A stretch of 64,000 bases of DNA from Cadophora sp. MPI-SDFR-AT-0126 (Eukaryota > Ascomycota > Leotiomycetes > Helotiales > Ploettnerulaceae), in NCBI GenBank assembly GCA_020747065.1, contig JAGMVK010000003.1, forward strand, positions 2,232,001 through 2,296,000, in the 5' to 3' direction. The notes below the pieces were generated by a model. The model had not been told where the DNA came from, searched no databases, and was given only the letters and a program-made list of their open reading frames with translations. Numbering within the stretch: position 1 is the first letter of the stretch; each line of letters begins with the position of its first letter. Positions 9,071 through 21,135 of this stretch are shown piece after piece. The position numbers and the translations under genes are program-made.

Positions 9071-10527
9071 ATGTCTTCTTACGGTGAGGACTACTCCGAT
9101 GAGGAGCGGAACTACATCGACCATGGTGGGGCGAGTCAGGGCGAGAGCGACGTTGAAGGTGAAGTTACAGGAGATGGAGAGGAAGAAGGTGGCAACGAAG
9201 ACGCGTCATGAGGTGGAGGAGGCTCCGCAGGTGGTTGGGGAAGTGGTGTTGCTGATGGACACAGTGCCTCTGCAGCTCACAAGAGCATGTCCGGTCACGC
9301 CACTGTGAATATTGGAGGCAGCTGTAGCTCCGGAGGCGATGGCAATCGAGATGAACCCAAAGCAACAGCTTCTAGCTGGGACGTTGTGCCTGTTTGGACT
9401 CGTGATTGGGGTAGTAGTGGTGATCGAACAGAGAATCTCACTGGCTGTACCGTTGATCATTCTGGCTTGGAGAACGAAGAAACAAAGTCACGAGTAGCAA
9501 CCGGCTTGCCAAAGGAACAGTTGGGAATATCAACGCTGATTCATTGCGGTAGCCCACAGTCTCATTGGAATGATCCGGTCCCTCAATTAAAGCCAATGGG
9601 AAATCTAACGACTGCGGAGTTCTGCGAGTAAGTGCATCGTAGTCCAAGAAGTATTTCGAGGCGATCTGACGTTATCTATGAGACTAAAGCTTTTCCGCAG
9701 TCCAGATGTTACGCTTATCATCGGCCACGATGAAGTTGTTTTCACGGTCCCCCAAAGATCTTCTCTGCCAGAACTCCAAATTCTTCGACCGAGCGCTCAA
9801 CGGCAAGTTCAAGGAAGGCATTGAGCAAACCATTCGTCTTCCTGAGGATACTGTGATGGCATTCCAGATGATGCTACAGTGGATCTATACCGGCAATATT
9901 ACCACATCACAAGACTGGGGTAATAATGATACGATGATCACTAGCATGTACCTCGACTTTTTCAAGCTCGCAGACAAGATCGACCTACTGGGCCCCCTCA
10001 CCCCAATGTTCCAGAAGTTCAGAAGTCACTTGCATAACGCCAGGAATTGGCGTGCTCGTTCTGACTGCACCTAAGAATGCATTCTGGCTGCCGATGCAAA
10101 TCTTAAGTCAGCAATCTGCAGCTGTTCATGGAATTTGAACCACTCTGGTACTGATTTTGCCATGCCTCACAGTGCAGACTGCAACACGGTGTACGCAAAT
10201 TGTTCTTCGAAGCAATCTCACATGGATATCCTTTGGGGTGGTACTATTACTTCCAAGCATATTCAAACAGCATTCGAGCTTAATCCAGACCATGAGGTTC
10301 GCAAAATATTGGCTCAGGCCTGTGTTAATTCCTACATGTTGAGTGTTTCCATGAACTTCAAGTTCAGATTCATGAAGGAGCTGGAGACTGTTGGTGGCTT
10401 CTGCCAAGCCCTGCTCAAAGAAGTAGCTGGAACAACCGCCAAGAACAGCAAGATCCTTGACCCTCTGAACGGTAGCACTGAGACTACATGGCCACCCGGG
10501 TTCATGGATCGTTCTGGATGGAATTAA
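9071..10527 (+). pseudogene. Broken BTB/POZ-domain protein gene
   Basis: The reading frame starts at an ATG (MSSYGEDYSDEERN), meets a TGA at 9209-9211, then stays open in the same frame for over 130 codons (GGGGSAGGWGSG onward) to a donor at 9628. The acceptor at 9700 restores DPDVTLIIGHDEVVFTV, the start of a BTB domain. Then a run of five C (9749-9753) shifts frame by one. The remainder of the BTB domain continues in the other frame: KDLLCQNSKFFDRALNGKFKEG, RLPEDTV-AFQMMLQWIYTGNI, YLDFFKLADKIDLLG. A TAA lies at 10072-10074. Further in-frame homologous sequence (HEVRKILAQACVNSY) follows up to 10527. With two nonsense codons and a frameshift this is most likely a pseudogene. The frameshift alone could be a homopolymer sequencing error. 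BTB proteins of this type usually bind protein partners, sometimes Cul3, but no function is proven. Confidence 0.78.
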
Positions 10528-13500
10528 AGACGTCGTCTCGGGAAATTGTTGAGCACGAGCTTTAAAGCTGCAATCTGGTTGTGGCCGACTGAACGGTGGA
10601 AGATAACGAGTTGCTTGCTCTGACATGGCTGGATGTTGCGGTCACAGCATTTGGCATTGCAGAATTTTGAGGATTCTACCAGCCTATTACGATGTCTCAA
10701 TGGCACTTGTACAATGACAAAAGATTCACAAGTTCATGTAAATAAAGAACTATCCCGTAACTGAGCACCATTGGGCGATGATCGAGTTCATGCGAGGCCT
10801 GAAAGGTCTTCCGCTTCTCAATACCAGTTTTGACTTAAATAAGCTACTATGTGTACTGATGATGGCCAAATTAAACTCTCAGCTAGAGGAATTTTGGTCT
10901 GTAAAGCACAGCATATCCACCCAGGCTTCCTTCCCGTTCTGCCCAACAATAAGGCCGACTCCAGTGAAGCCATGAATACTCTGTACCCAATCGTATCATA
11001 TGATGCCGACACTACAATATGATATAAAAAAATAGCTTTAGGTGTATCTGCAAGTTGCGAGACCGAAAGCTGTGCATTCATTCTTTCTCGCTTAGCTTAT
11101 TGATGTCTCATCTGCCAACTAGACAGTTGGGAAAGCTCACAACGGGCCAACTATTTGGCGATTAGGATACAATAAGAATATATTGTACATATTTCTAGGT
11201 TGACAGATCGCTGTCCCTTATGTATAAAGATGGGCTGCGCGATACGACACGTGCGTCAAATCGAGAAAAGCAGGTCAAATAATCGAAGACAGAGAAGCAA
11301 AGACTATGTTAAGCGACCCACATGAAGAAACAACATCATGGAGTCTAGAAACTTGGACCTCGATGATGAGCACCAGCTTACGTCCATGGATAGGCAATAT
11401 GCTGCCAAATTTCTCAGAACAGGAAAGGAGATAGAGCTGATCGGGCCACTAGGTGGTCTGAGGTAAAGATGTGTTGTGCATTACGTCCAAGTAACAACGT
11501 CTCCGTTATGTGAGCTCCGCTGATATGAAACAGAATCATAGGGAGAGTCAAGGACACCGAAGTTACTGTCGTCATCGACTTGAGGAGGCAATGGGTCATG
11601 CCAGACAGGCCAGTCTGCTTGTACTTCGATTGTTCATTTAACGGCAGATTGACGGCAAGGAGCAGAAGATCGAGTTGATGAATATTGGCATGGTGGTTGC
11701 TTATGTTCAAGTCCTATGCTAAATTAGCTCAACAACGACAGACCCAAAATGAGGAAAGGGCATACCACCGCAGAGAACACTGATCTGATGCTCCACTTCC
11801 CCATGCTCCCGGACAGCATCGAACTTCACGGCCGGCACTTTAGCGGTATCGAGAGCATTTAGAAGTTCCTCAGTTCAACGAGGACATCATCGGAGCAGAT
11901 CCGAACTGCGGTACATTCCCTCGTGGCTCTGGGAGGATCGTGTGAAGTCGTGCGTAGTGTGTCTCAACCGATCAGCACATAGAAGTGTGAAAGGTAAATT
12001 CGAGTATAAGGAGTAGGTGGTTGACTGGACAGTTGCCCCTCGGATCTGATGCGCCCCATTTAGAAGGTTTCGTAAGATACGGTCTGGGTAGGGCGGGACT
12101 TCGTACAGTTTGTCTAGATGGGCATCTTTAGAGCCAACATACTTCGGGCTCCCACGAAACTCGTCCCGGGAAAGTTTTCAAAGGATTCGATCAGTGGCTT
12201 GACTGTCTAACAACTAAATCCAGGTCAGTTCGCAGACAGCATTCTTGATGGGTGCCAGTTGGCTTCCTCACTGGATCTTGGGCTCTTGGCTTTGACCCCT
12301 GCGAGAATCGAGGAGCGAATATCAGAGAAGGTGAACGCTTGTCACAAATGATGGCAACAGACGCTCGCCGATAACAGCCTCGAGGCACAGATATCGTGGC
12401 AAGATGTAGCTCCACTAATGCCGAAGTAATGTTGGGCTCTACGTCGCAGTTCTCAAAGCATAAATGCCAAAAGTTGGTCACACCTTCCTCACTTACGCAG
12501 ACAGTAATCACATGGCTGTTACTTCACACCCTCTCGGTCGTCCAGAAAGTGCATACGCCGCTCAAAACAAGAGACGCCCCAATACTTTGGAGGATCCATC
12601 ACCTGGCCATGGCAAGGCTCATTCACTGCATCCATAGTCAAGCGCCTGCAGCTGCGAGAAGATGAACCACATCACGTTTCCTTAAACGTTGTACGAATAG
12701 CTGTGCAGAATGCCTACCCGCCAGCCAGGCGGGACTGTCAACGACATTGGCCATTCGTGCGAATTTCCTGGGATCTTTCCGAAGTATTGGATTACTTGCA
12801 AGGAGGAACCTGCTCCAGAGTTCCGGGAATTCGTAATATGTCCCTTCTAAACGCGCATGCACGACTTTTCATTGCTCCCGCTTCTTGAGAGAAAGGTATG
12901 ACGCGCACCCATGGCAGGATAAACAGAGTTGCAAAGACAATTGCGTTAAGTGGGTAAAAAAACAGTGGAATGAGATGGGAGACGAAAGCATCCCGGCCGA
13001 TTGGCAATTTCCAACACGCCGTCAGTACTCCAACAAGAGAAAACCGAACCAAGAAAGCGGTAACAGAAGTTTCCTGTGCCATACGAGCCACCGCCATTGC
13101 ACTTTCAAATATCACTTGACATTGGGTGCGGGGGACAATCGGGCCGCATAGAAGAGGCCACCCTCCATTCCATGGAGGAGCAGAGCTTATATCTTCAACG
13201 CAGTTACGATGCATGGGATAGGCACAGGCGCTGACTGTGCCTTATGGCGTTAAGTTCCCAGTGCCACAGAGTGACGGCGGATGGGATAGCAAGAGGACAG
13301 TTTCTGGAGTCTAATTCTTGGACCGAATCTGAAGTTTGTGTTCAGTCAAGGCTCCCACATGCCACTGAATGATCCTCGGGAAGTTCAGGAGTTTGCTTTG
13401 ACGGTTAGAGCTAGCTGCTAATAACCAACTTCTCGTCAGGGTACTAAATTGAGATGAGGGGAAGCAGAAGATGCCACAGCAGGTTGTCAGGAAGGGTGCC

Positions 13501-15388
13501 GGATCAAAGCATCTCATTCGATAATACCAGCACTTGAACGTACGAAGATGGAAACAGACATACCCGCGCGCTGCTGACACTTGTCTGGTCCACATCCTGT
13601 ATGGTATCTACCATTGGATTGCGGAGGTATACCAGCCACTCAGATGACATTCTTGAGCCTCCCTCCAGCGTCGCTAGATCATGTTATCCTCGTCCTCGTG
13701 GCTGGCGGCTGGCATCCTTGCAGAGTTCCAAAGCGCGCGGGAGTCGTTGGCCCAAGTTGAAGGCCGTCTTCACAAGCAACAAATTGTACTTGATCATAAC
13801 TAATGATTCGATCACTGGGCATTCTCCAGACATCGTTGAAGTTGCTGCCGCGCGGGCTAATGTATCAGACGCAAAGACAGGCGTTATGAGGAGAATACAT
13901 AATGAAGCAAAAATCCGAGAGCAACGTCGCCCGGAATTTGTTCCAACTCCAACAACGTCCAAGTGCTTACTACTTTATCCAACATCCCCTTGGATTTGCA
14001 TCGTTTCAAGCTCCTTCATTCGTCCTCCGTTTTCCAGCAACCGTCCTGCCGGAGAACTTTAGAACGCACACCCTGGTCTCATATCATCCTTTGACCAACA
14101 ATCCCATTTCGAGAGAACACCGGAGCAAGACGACTCAGCCGGATACTTCCAACCGTTACAACGCACCCCAATCGTTGTCGGAACAGCAGCGATTCCAGCA
14201 GCAACCCCCATCATTCTCTTTGTCACTTTCGCGCTGCCAGCACCTGGTGGCTGCTAAGTATAGCCGATTCACGACTTCTCACAACGACATCTTCCCCCAC
14301 CCATCACCAATCAGCGTGCAGCATCACCCCAGACGCTGTTTCCATCTGCACTCCCGAGGCGCGAATCACGTCCAATCCCAGTAGCAGCAGGCCTGCCTCT
14401 ATCCTCGCGCTGCCATTGCGAATCACATCCACTCCGCGTAGGCTTCGTTTCTGGCCTCCTACTCGCCGCCGTACCCGTACGCCGCCAGCACAAATCTACT
14501 CGGTCAGCTCTGTACGAATCACATTGCGCGGTGTCAGCTGTGTATCCGACAGGGCCACCCCGACCCGCCATACATCTCATCCCACCATCGTTCCCCGAAG
14601 AACAAGGCAAGAAGGCAAGCAAGCAAGCAAGCAAAGCCTCGGTCTCGTCCAAGTGCCAGTAGTAGTCTGGCTCCAATCCAGCTTGAAGTTCCCCCAGCGT
14701 CTCCTCACTCGCCTGGAACTGTTTTCACGCTCCCGAGCCCAAAGTTCCAAGTCCCAGTCCCGCCCGCTCCCCGGGTCGCCACGAATCAAAACATCTGGAT
14801 CAATTGGGCTTAGCGCCTTCTCGCTTGCTCCTTACAACACACTGCTGCAACGCTGCTTTTGACGGGCCCCCGCGACATCCTTGCACCAAGATCCTGACAA
14901 CCTCGCTGCTCCACAAGCGCAAACAGGCAAAGTCAGAGGAAGCAAACGCAAGTCAAGTCAAGTCAAGCAAGGCAAAATTGATGCACACTGCAGGACGGTG
15001 CAGCAGACAACACCTCGACGCCGACCGACCTTCCCCAATCCCCCAATCGCCCTCGCAAGCGCCTTCATCTGCCAACCCACCTCGCACTGGCTGCTATATC
15101 GGTCTGACCTGAGCAGTCCTGTCCTCTCCTGCCCTGCCATTCCTTCCCTCCTGCCCCTCGGACGCGCTCTGCCACCACGGCCTCGCTGCCACTGTTGTAC
15201 TATACCGAAAAAAACAAGGCTCCTTCGAGTAGTCACATTATAATACTTCTCTCCACCCAGACGACCTGACCCTCTCTTCTCTTCTTCCATCACGGACTAC
15301 CCGTCATCGCATCGCAGCTTGCAGGCCCCTTGTGCTTCGAGTCACTCTTTGATCTCACACCACTCGTTTCTCTGAACGAAGAGACAAG
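10528..15388. other. Long gene-poor stretch
   Basis: About 4.9 kb without a supported intact gene. At 11338-11465 a short frame (FLRTGKEIELIGPLGG) faintly recalls the end of a BTB domain and may be another relic. A hydrophobic minus-strand frame at 12792-13214 has no recognisable family and no supporting splice structure. From about 13,970 to 15,388 the plus strand becomes pyrimidine-rich with CAAG/AAGTC repeats (14605-14633, 14946-14973). This resembles a long 5' leader of the gene at 15,389. Confidence 0.5.
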
Positions 15389-16030
15389 ATGCCTCCCTCT
15401 ACCAAGCCCAAGCTGCCGCAGCTTAAGACTCCCATGACGTCGACCTTTCCCTCCGAATTGTCGGCACTGTCTGCGCGAAGTCCTCTTCCTGGATACGCCG
15501 ACTTCATAAAACAGGAGGAGTATATCAAGACCCCAATCACTCCTCCGATTGCGTACACGGACTTCCTCAAGACCATGGCGAGTCCTGTTGCTGGGGATAA
15601 GTCTTCCTCGGGACGAACAACGCCCACTTCAGCTCCTTCCACAGGATCTAGCGAACACAGCGACTGCTCATGCAATTGCGAAACTCACAAATCACCTACC
15701 TCCGCCCTGCCATCCGCTCAATTCGTCTTCCCTTCTTCGGCTCCCTCGACAGGACGGTTAGGACGGTTAAGGATACCTCCATCTCCAGCCTTCACTGGCG
15801 CGGAATCACCTATGAGCGCAACCTCAGCTATACGGTCTCCCTTCAGCGCAAGAAGTGCGCGCTCGCCATTCGACTGGGACTTCAAGAGCAAGGGAAGATA
15901 CTTTGATGTCAAGTCCCCGAAATCCACACGGTCCAGCGTTCGCCAAGTCAGAGAGATTGTAACACGGACAGTCACTTATACGCCACGAATGAGCCCTGCG
16001 CCCAAAGGAAAGAGGAGGAAGATAGAATAA
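15389..16030 (+). CDS. Conserved ascomycete protein of unknown function
   Basis: Single exon, 213 aa, with no signal peptide or membrane segment. The sequence is Ser/Pro/Thr-rich and probably disordered. It contains an ordered-looking early segment (LSARSPLPGYADFIKQEEYI and ITPPIAYTDFLKTMASP), a small Cys patch (CSCNCETH), a segment SPFDWDFKSKGRYFDVKSPKS, a predicted short helix (VRQVREIVTRTVTYTPRM) and a basic C-terminus KGKRRKIE that could be a nuclear localisation signal. The two YADF/YTDF-type repeats, about 20 residues apart, look like short linear docking motifs. I believe the N-terminal pattern is shared by filamentous ascomycetes but know no function. The upstream region is unusually long and pyrimidine-rich, suggesting a long leader. 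Confidence 0.75.
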   Translation: MPPSTKPKLPQLKTPMTSTFPSELSALSARSPLPGYADFIKQEEYIKTPITPPIAYTDFLKTMASPVAGDKSSSGRTTPTSAPSTGSSEHSDCSCNCETHKSPTSALPSAQFVFPSSAPSTGRLGRLRIPPSPAFTGAESPMSATSAIRSPFSARSARSPFDWDFKSKGRYFDVKSPKSTRSSVRQVREIVTRTVTYTPRMSPAPKGKRRKIE

Positions 16031-18658
16031 TAATGCTTCACAACAACTCACGCCAATAACCGAGCGACTTCGTCACTGCATTCTTCATCAGAGACATCCT
16101 CTCACTACCAATTCCCATTTGTCACGACATCTATCTTCGCAACTTCATTACTTCATACCATATCCACTATTACGATTTACATGTCTTTATCTCTTGTTCA
16201 CGATTACAAAAGCTCAGACGAGAGAGTCTCAGTTAGGGAAGGAGGGAGGAAAACGTCACGCTTCACGTCAGTATCTTGCTCGGCGCACCGCCTGGAGCAT
16301 CGTTGGAGTAAGGTAACCGCAGGACTTCGAAAGAGCCAAACCGGGTTTGACTTTCGGAATGTCATGCCATGGACCACTTAAAGGATTGGAGGGGGGCTTT
16401 CTCAAGGCAGGCAAGGGAAATGCCTGTCTATGATGGGCGTTCGTCGGCGTACTTTGGGGAATTGAATGGAACAGGACAATGGGTTCGGAGAAAGAGGCGT
16501 GGGAGGTGATACCAGAATAAGCAATGAATTCAAACCAAAACTTACCAACAACATCTGATTCATTCATTTTTCCTTGACCCCGCCGCATCATGATCATGTC
16601 TCGCGGGAGAGCAAGAGCTACTATAATCGTAAACAGAGCCAGATCTGAGACCGCTGAAAACACGACACGGCTAAATCGTACGTATCATAACAATGACCGT
16701 TCGGCGGCCCTGCAGGCCTTTCTATTCCTGTCCTCAAAACAAGTGTACCTTGCATCGACGCAACGCAACGCAACGCAAATCATAACAAGACCGTAACACG
16801 ACCAAGATCCAACATGCCCGTTGCCACATGAGCGATCGATCACCATCAATCAGGTAAGCATAAACAGGATAACCATCAATCAATCGTTGAGACCCTCCAC
16901 CATCCATCCTCCTTCCCCCAGAGTTGCGCCATCCTCAGCGCACGCCGTCCAACCAATTCGAGGCATCCAAGCTATCCCAAGCTCCCTCCCTCACTCAGCC
17001 AGGTAAGCGGGCGTCGTCGAAAGGCTCCTTCGCAGTCGTCCATCAGCGAGGGGACATTTTTTTCCAACCCCTCCAAAAATTTATTGTTATTTTTAACCTG
17101 ACTTCAAAGCAGCACCCGTTCTAACGGCAAGCAGAGTGGAAACAGGCCCGGCATCCTGGACGCTTGCAGCGCCCCCCATGCCCAAGACGTCTTTCCCGCT
17201 CTGTTAAGCGCCGGCTGCGTGCCAGCTGACTGGTGCTGAAAAAGGGTGTGATACTCGGGCGTGCATGGTGCGCCTTGTGATTGGAGGCCGAGAAGCAGGG
17301 TTGGGGATGGGTTAAGCGCTGGCTTTGGAGGAAGATGGAGGTGCAGGTGGGTAGGCAGGCAGGGTGGATCTTGAGAACGAGAACTCGTGGGTGGATGGGG
17401 ATGGATGGGGATGGATGGGGATAGGGACGGCATGCGCTTTGTCCCAGCTTTGCTGTTTGTTACAGTACAGACTTTACATACAGGACGGATCTGTGGATCT
17501 ATGGATAGATGGGGCTGGATAGAATGAGGATGGCGGCGGTAATCAATATACATTAGTAAGTAGATCGAGAGTTCGCTGATGTGGGAGTTCGAGAGCCAGT
17601 CGCTCATTCTCATACCATCTTCAGCTGAATCCATCCATCTGTCATCTCAAGTCTTGGGTTCTATCCCATCTTTCCAGTTGTTCAGCAGCTCCCTCCAAAC
17701 CATCTCTTGTCCTCTCCGCTATCCATCACTGCCCCATCTGAAACAAAACACACCACACCCCAGATAAGGTTAATTTTACATTTAGACTCGTACCCCCTTG
17801 CCCCCGTCATGTTTCATTTCCTTCCATCGCGGATTCATGTTCCCACGTCCGTTTCCTGCCATATTTTGCCCCTCATCTCCGTGTTCTCGGCCAAATCTTG
17901 TTTCGAGAGCTATCAGCATGGGGTTTCAGATCCAGCTCAGACGGCACTCAGCGGCACATTTCTTTTTTGGTACCGTCTTGCCAAGCTTGTACTGTACCTT
18001 GAGTACCTCAGGTACCTCCGTACAGAATGTGACGATGCACGGCAAGACTTCATGTCACTATCAGTGAAGCAACGCACGTTCATGTTCCACACCGATACTG
18101 CTGTCAAGATTGAGACACATGAAACCTTCCTTCTCGAAGACTGCTCGTATACATAGATTACACCTTTATCCAAACTGTATTTCCACTTCATGTGTCACAA
18201 GATCAAGCTCCAAATCAGTGTGATACCACACTCCAGCGTGCCGAACCGTACAGTAGATCGCCTGCACAATGCGCACACAAATTAATTTGATTAGCACCGA
18301 AAAATCCTAGTACTCCACGAGCGAGCGAGACGCTTTTAGACTCGGTCCAGAAAGGTTAAATCTATCTCTGTTGCGAGCATGTTGGCGGCCGGGTAATGTC
18401 GAGATCCCCTCACTTCGAGACAGACACATGCCGTTGCTTGATGGCTGCATTACCTAATCACTTCCTTCCTTCTTGCCCCCAGAACCCTCGGATAGCGTCA
18501 CAGAGAGGCGTGTCTCAAATCACAAGTAACTAACAGAATAGTAAAAGGTCTGAGAGTCGTCCATCTCGACATCCCCAGCCGGACTTGCCTATCGGATTCG
18601 ATGCTGAGACTCTGAAGCTGCATTCTAACTTTACAAACACGCCCAAACGACCACTCAG
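16031..18658. other. Intergenic region with simple repeats
   Basis: No supported gene. Contains an ACGCA tandem near 16758-16778, a G-rich minisatellite at 17391-17420, and a cluster of GTACC/GGTACC sites near 17968-18020. Reading frames of 150-180 codons here are low-complexity or lack any start or splice context. Confidence 0.5.
17391..17420 (+). repeat. G-rich 10-bp minisatellite, three copies
   Basis: Three direct copies of a unit close to ATGGATGGGG, followed by a partial fourth. Together with GGGTGG upstream, the G runs on this strand could form a G-quadruplex, which is only a prediction. Confidence 0.8.
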
Positions 18659-19376
18659 CTAGCTCTCGACCTCGACCCTGCCTTTCACAACGCTCTCAAC
18701 CCTCCTCTTGAAGTCCTCACAAAAACTTTCAACCGACTTCTGCATTCCAATAGGTCCAGCCAGCGGCTTCAGCAATCTCATCGGGATCTCTGTGCTGACA
18801 AACAACGTCTTGCCAGGATGGGCAGTGCTGGGTTCGAAGCGGAACGTGTGATCTCCTGATAGCACGTAGAAGATGTCGCCGCGCCAGCGGAATTCTGTAG
18901 GGGTATTTGCCTATGTGATCTGTTAGTCTTCTGTTGGATTTTTCTTGGTATCTGGGCATTTTCTGCTGTGCTGTTCATATTCTCGCTTCTGCCAGAGGGG
19001 GTCATTCCTTGACTTCCTATCTGGAGATGAATACAAAGATCAAATGAGAGGTGGTGATGAGAGGAGATGATGAGACGAAAGGACCTACAAGCACATTCAC
19101 ATTACTCGTGATCCCCCCAAAGTTCACCGCCAGCTTCTCGTTGACTTCAATCGGTCCATCTGGATGTGATGGCAGCCGAGAGATAGCTTTGATCATGTCA
19201 CTCTCGATCTCAGGCCAGTGCTCGAAATCCAAAAACTATGCAATCATATTCCGTGTCAGTTGGTCTTGATGTATAGCTTAAGATGTGATTTATTTGCTGG
19301 ATGTCTGTGGTGAACTCACGACATTGCGTACTTCCTCTGGCGAGGCGTCGATTTCGATTTGTGCTGCGATCGGCAT
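18659..19376 (-). CDS. SRPBCC (START-like/polyketide cyclase-fold) protein
   Basis: Exons (minus strand) 19376-19320, 19235-19089 and 18910-18659 give 151 aa, all junctions phase 0. Seen: the N-terminal strand IAAQIEIDASPEEVRNV, helix VFLDFEHWPEIESDMI, KLAVNFGG, the strand pair TPTEFRWRGDIFYVLSGDHTFRFEP, and a long C-terminal helix (ESFCEDFKRRVESVVKG). This order is typical of small SRPBCC ligand-binding proteins, which hold hydrophobic ligands in a helix-grip cavity. No signal peptide, so cytosolic. Substrate is unknown. A second SRPBCC-like gene lies 2.4 kb away beyond Shr3. Confidence 0.85.
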
Positions 19377-20416
19377 GTTGATCGGTCGTTGTGATGGAAT
19401 GGAAGCTCCGACTATACTGTGTCTATCGGCTCTCACTTAAAGAGGAAGAGAGAATGAGGACAGCTATATAATTACGTCCTCATCTGAATTACCTACTCTG
19501 TTCCAGGTGAGCCCGGAATTTGAAAGATCCTGTCGCTATCGGAGGCCAATCATAACGGAAAGTCGGCTCGGTTGTTGTTGTTCATGTCAGATCTGTATCT
19601 CTGTGCCAGCCTCATTAGGAACTGTTCTTACGAAGGGGTTGTCATCATTGGAGCTTTCGGTGGATCCCTGTCACGTTTGCGGGGGTAAACTGAAATGCAG
19701 CAGACGGAAAGATGCGTCAGCTTTGATGATTCCATTTGCTTCTATGCCAGCCGAAAGTAAGACCCAGGAGTCAATTCGAAGTATTGAACATCTCACAGTG
19801 TTTAGTGATGTCCAGAGAAGCTGTATTGAGCTTGCAGTTGGGAACGCATGTATCTACATAGATATGGGAAGGAGATGCGCGAGGCTGAGGATAGCCTCCA
19901 CACCATTCATCTTGTAAGAGGATTCACCAAGTGCGAAAGAGAGAAAGGTTGTTGTGGTTAGGAAAACCCTGCGAAGGAGACAACGATTTCATAGACGATT
20001 ATTGACTTCGAAAAGGGAAGGAGGAGCAAATGACGCCAGGCGTGAAATGAATGAAGTAGGAAACTGCCAACCAGTCGCACTTGCGTCTTGAAAGATTCGT
20101 AGAGCTTTAGAATTGAATCTGTATCGCTGTCCTCACCTTAGAGGCAGCCCAACATGAAGTCCTTCGTAGATAAGCCATGCAAGTACAAATCATCAAGATT
20201 ATTGCCCAACCCAGAAGCCAGAGGCTGAGTTAAAGTCACCACAGCTACAAAATGATCAGTAACTTGCCGAAATCCAGACATCTCATCAAAATTAAAAGGG
20301 ACATAGGTTTTCCGGGAAATATCGAAAATATTCCGATTTCATTTGTAACAGCTCCACCGTGAAAAGTGTACAGGTCTGATTATCCTACAATCTCTCATCC
20401 GCACTAGCCTCCGCAC
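19377..20416. other. Intergenic region
   Basis: Lies between the SRPBCC gene start and the Shr3 gene end. A 136-codon plus-strand frame at 19507-19917 has no recognisable domain and is left unsupported. Confidence 0.5.
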
Positions 20417-21135
20417 TCATTGCTTCTTCTTGGATGCTGATCTCGTCACATGGCTTCCGGTCTTGGGGCTCTTGGTGGCAGCCTTCTCCTCCTGTTCCTT
20501 CTCGTACTTGATGGCCTCATCAAGATCCTTGCGCTCGGCATACCACTGACCAGCTTGCAAAACCAGGACTCCAACCAGAACAAGTGCCAAAATCGTATTG
20601 CTAGCAGCCAAAACTCTCAAGCTGTCTTCCCTGCCAATTGCGATCTCTGTGTCTCCTTCTGGCACACCGTAGATACCCAATGTCACAATTCGAAGGCCCT
20701 TGACAATGTTCGTTATATAGACGACAACAGCGATGAGATATAGAACCAGGGACGCGCCATCGAAGAGGAGGTTGGCCTCGGAAGGCTTGAAGAGCTTGAT
20801 GAAAAAGCCGACAAAGCCGACTGTAATTGCAATGTGGAGAATTCGGGCGATTATCGGGGGTGACGCGTGGAGGAACTTGAGATGGATTTCCAATTGATCG
20901 TAGTACGCGGCAGGCGTAGCCTCAGACGTCCACAGAAGAGGATAGTCGTAGGGGAAGGAGGAGAAGAGCATGCCTAGGAAGAAGCATACAGCTGTGACTT
21001 TGTCAGCAATTGCGCTGCGAGCCGGTGTTGGATATACTTACGGCCAATGATCATGAAAGTCGCAAAAGAATTAGAACCACCCTCCCCTCTTGGCTTATCG
21101 TAGGTCTTGAAGATCGAAACCTTGCTTGGATCCAT
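20417..21135 (-). CDS. SHR3: Shr3-type ER packaging chaperone for amino acid permeases
   Basis: Shr3 acts in the ER membrane, helping amino acid permeases fold and enter COPII vesicles. Exons (minus strand) 21135-21042 and 20991-20417 give 222 aa. The splice joins FATFMIIG to PVCFFLGMLFSS, forming the first membrane segment. Further segments are IIARILHIAITVGFVGFFIKLF, a segment around GASLVLYLIAVVVYITNIV, and ILALVLVGVLVLQAG, giving the four-span layout of the family. The tail is charged and ends KKKQ, which fits a KKXX ER-retrieval signal on the cytosolic side. It diverges from the membrane-anchored SRPBCC gene across 624 bp. Confidence 0.9.

Noticed and set aside
12638..13214. Hydrophobic minus-strand frames
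   Set aside because: Composition suggests a membrane protein but no family, start or splice pattern supports it.
13600..14062. Plus-strand frame of 153 codons
   Set aside because: No domain, unlikely composition, and an equally long frame lies on the other strand.
17104..17634. Minus-strand frame of 176 codons
   Set aside because: It is opened by the G-rich minisatellite and simple repeats; low complexity throughout.
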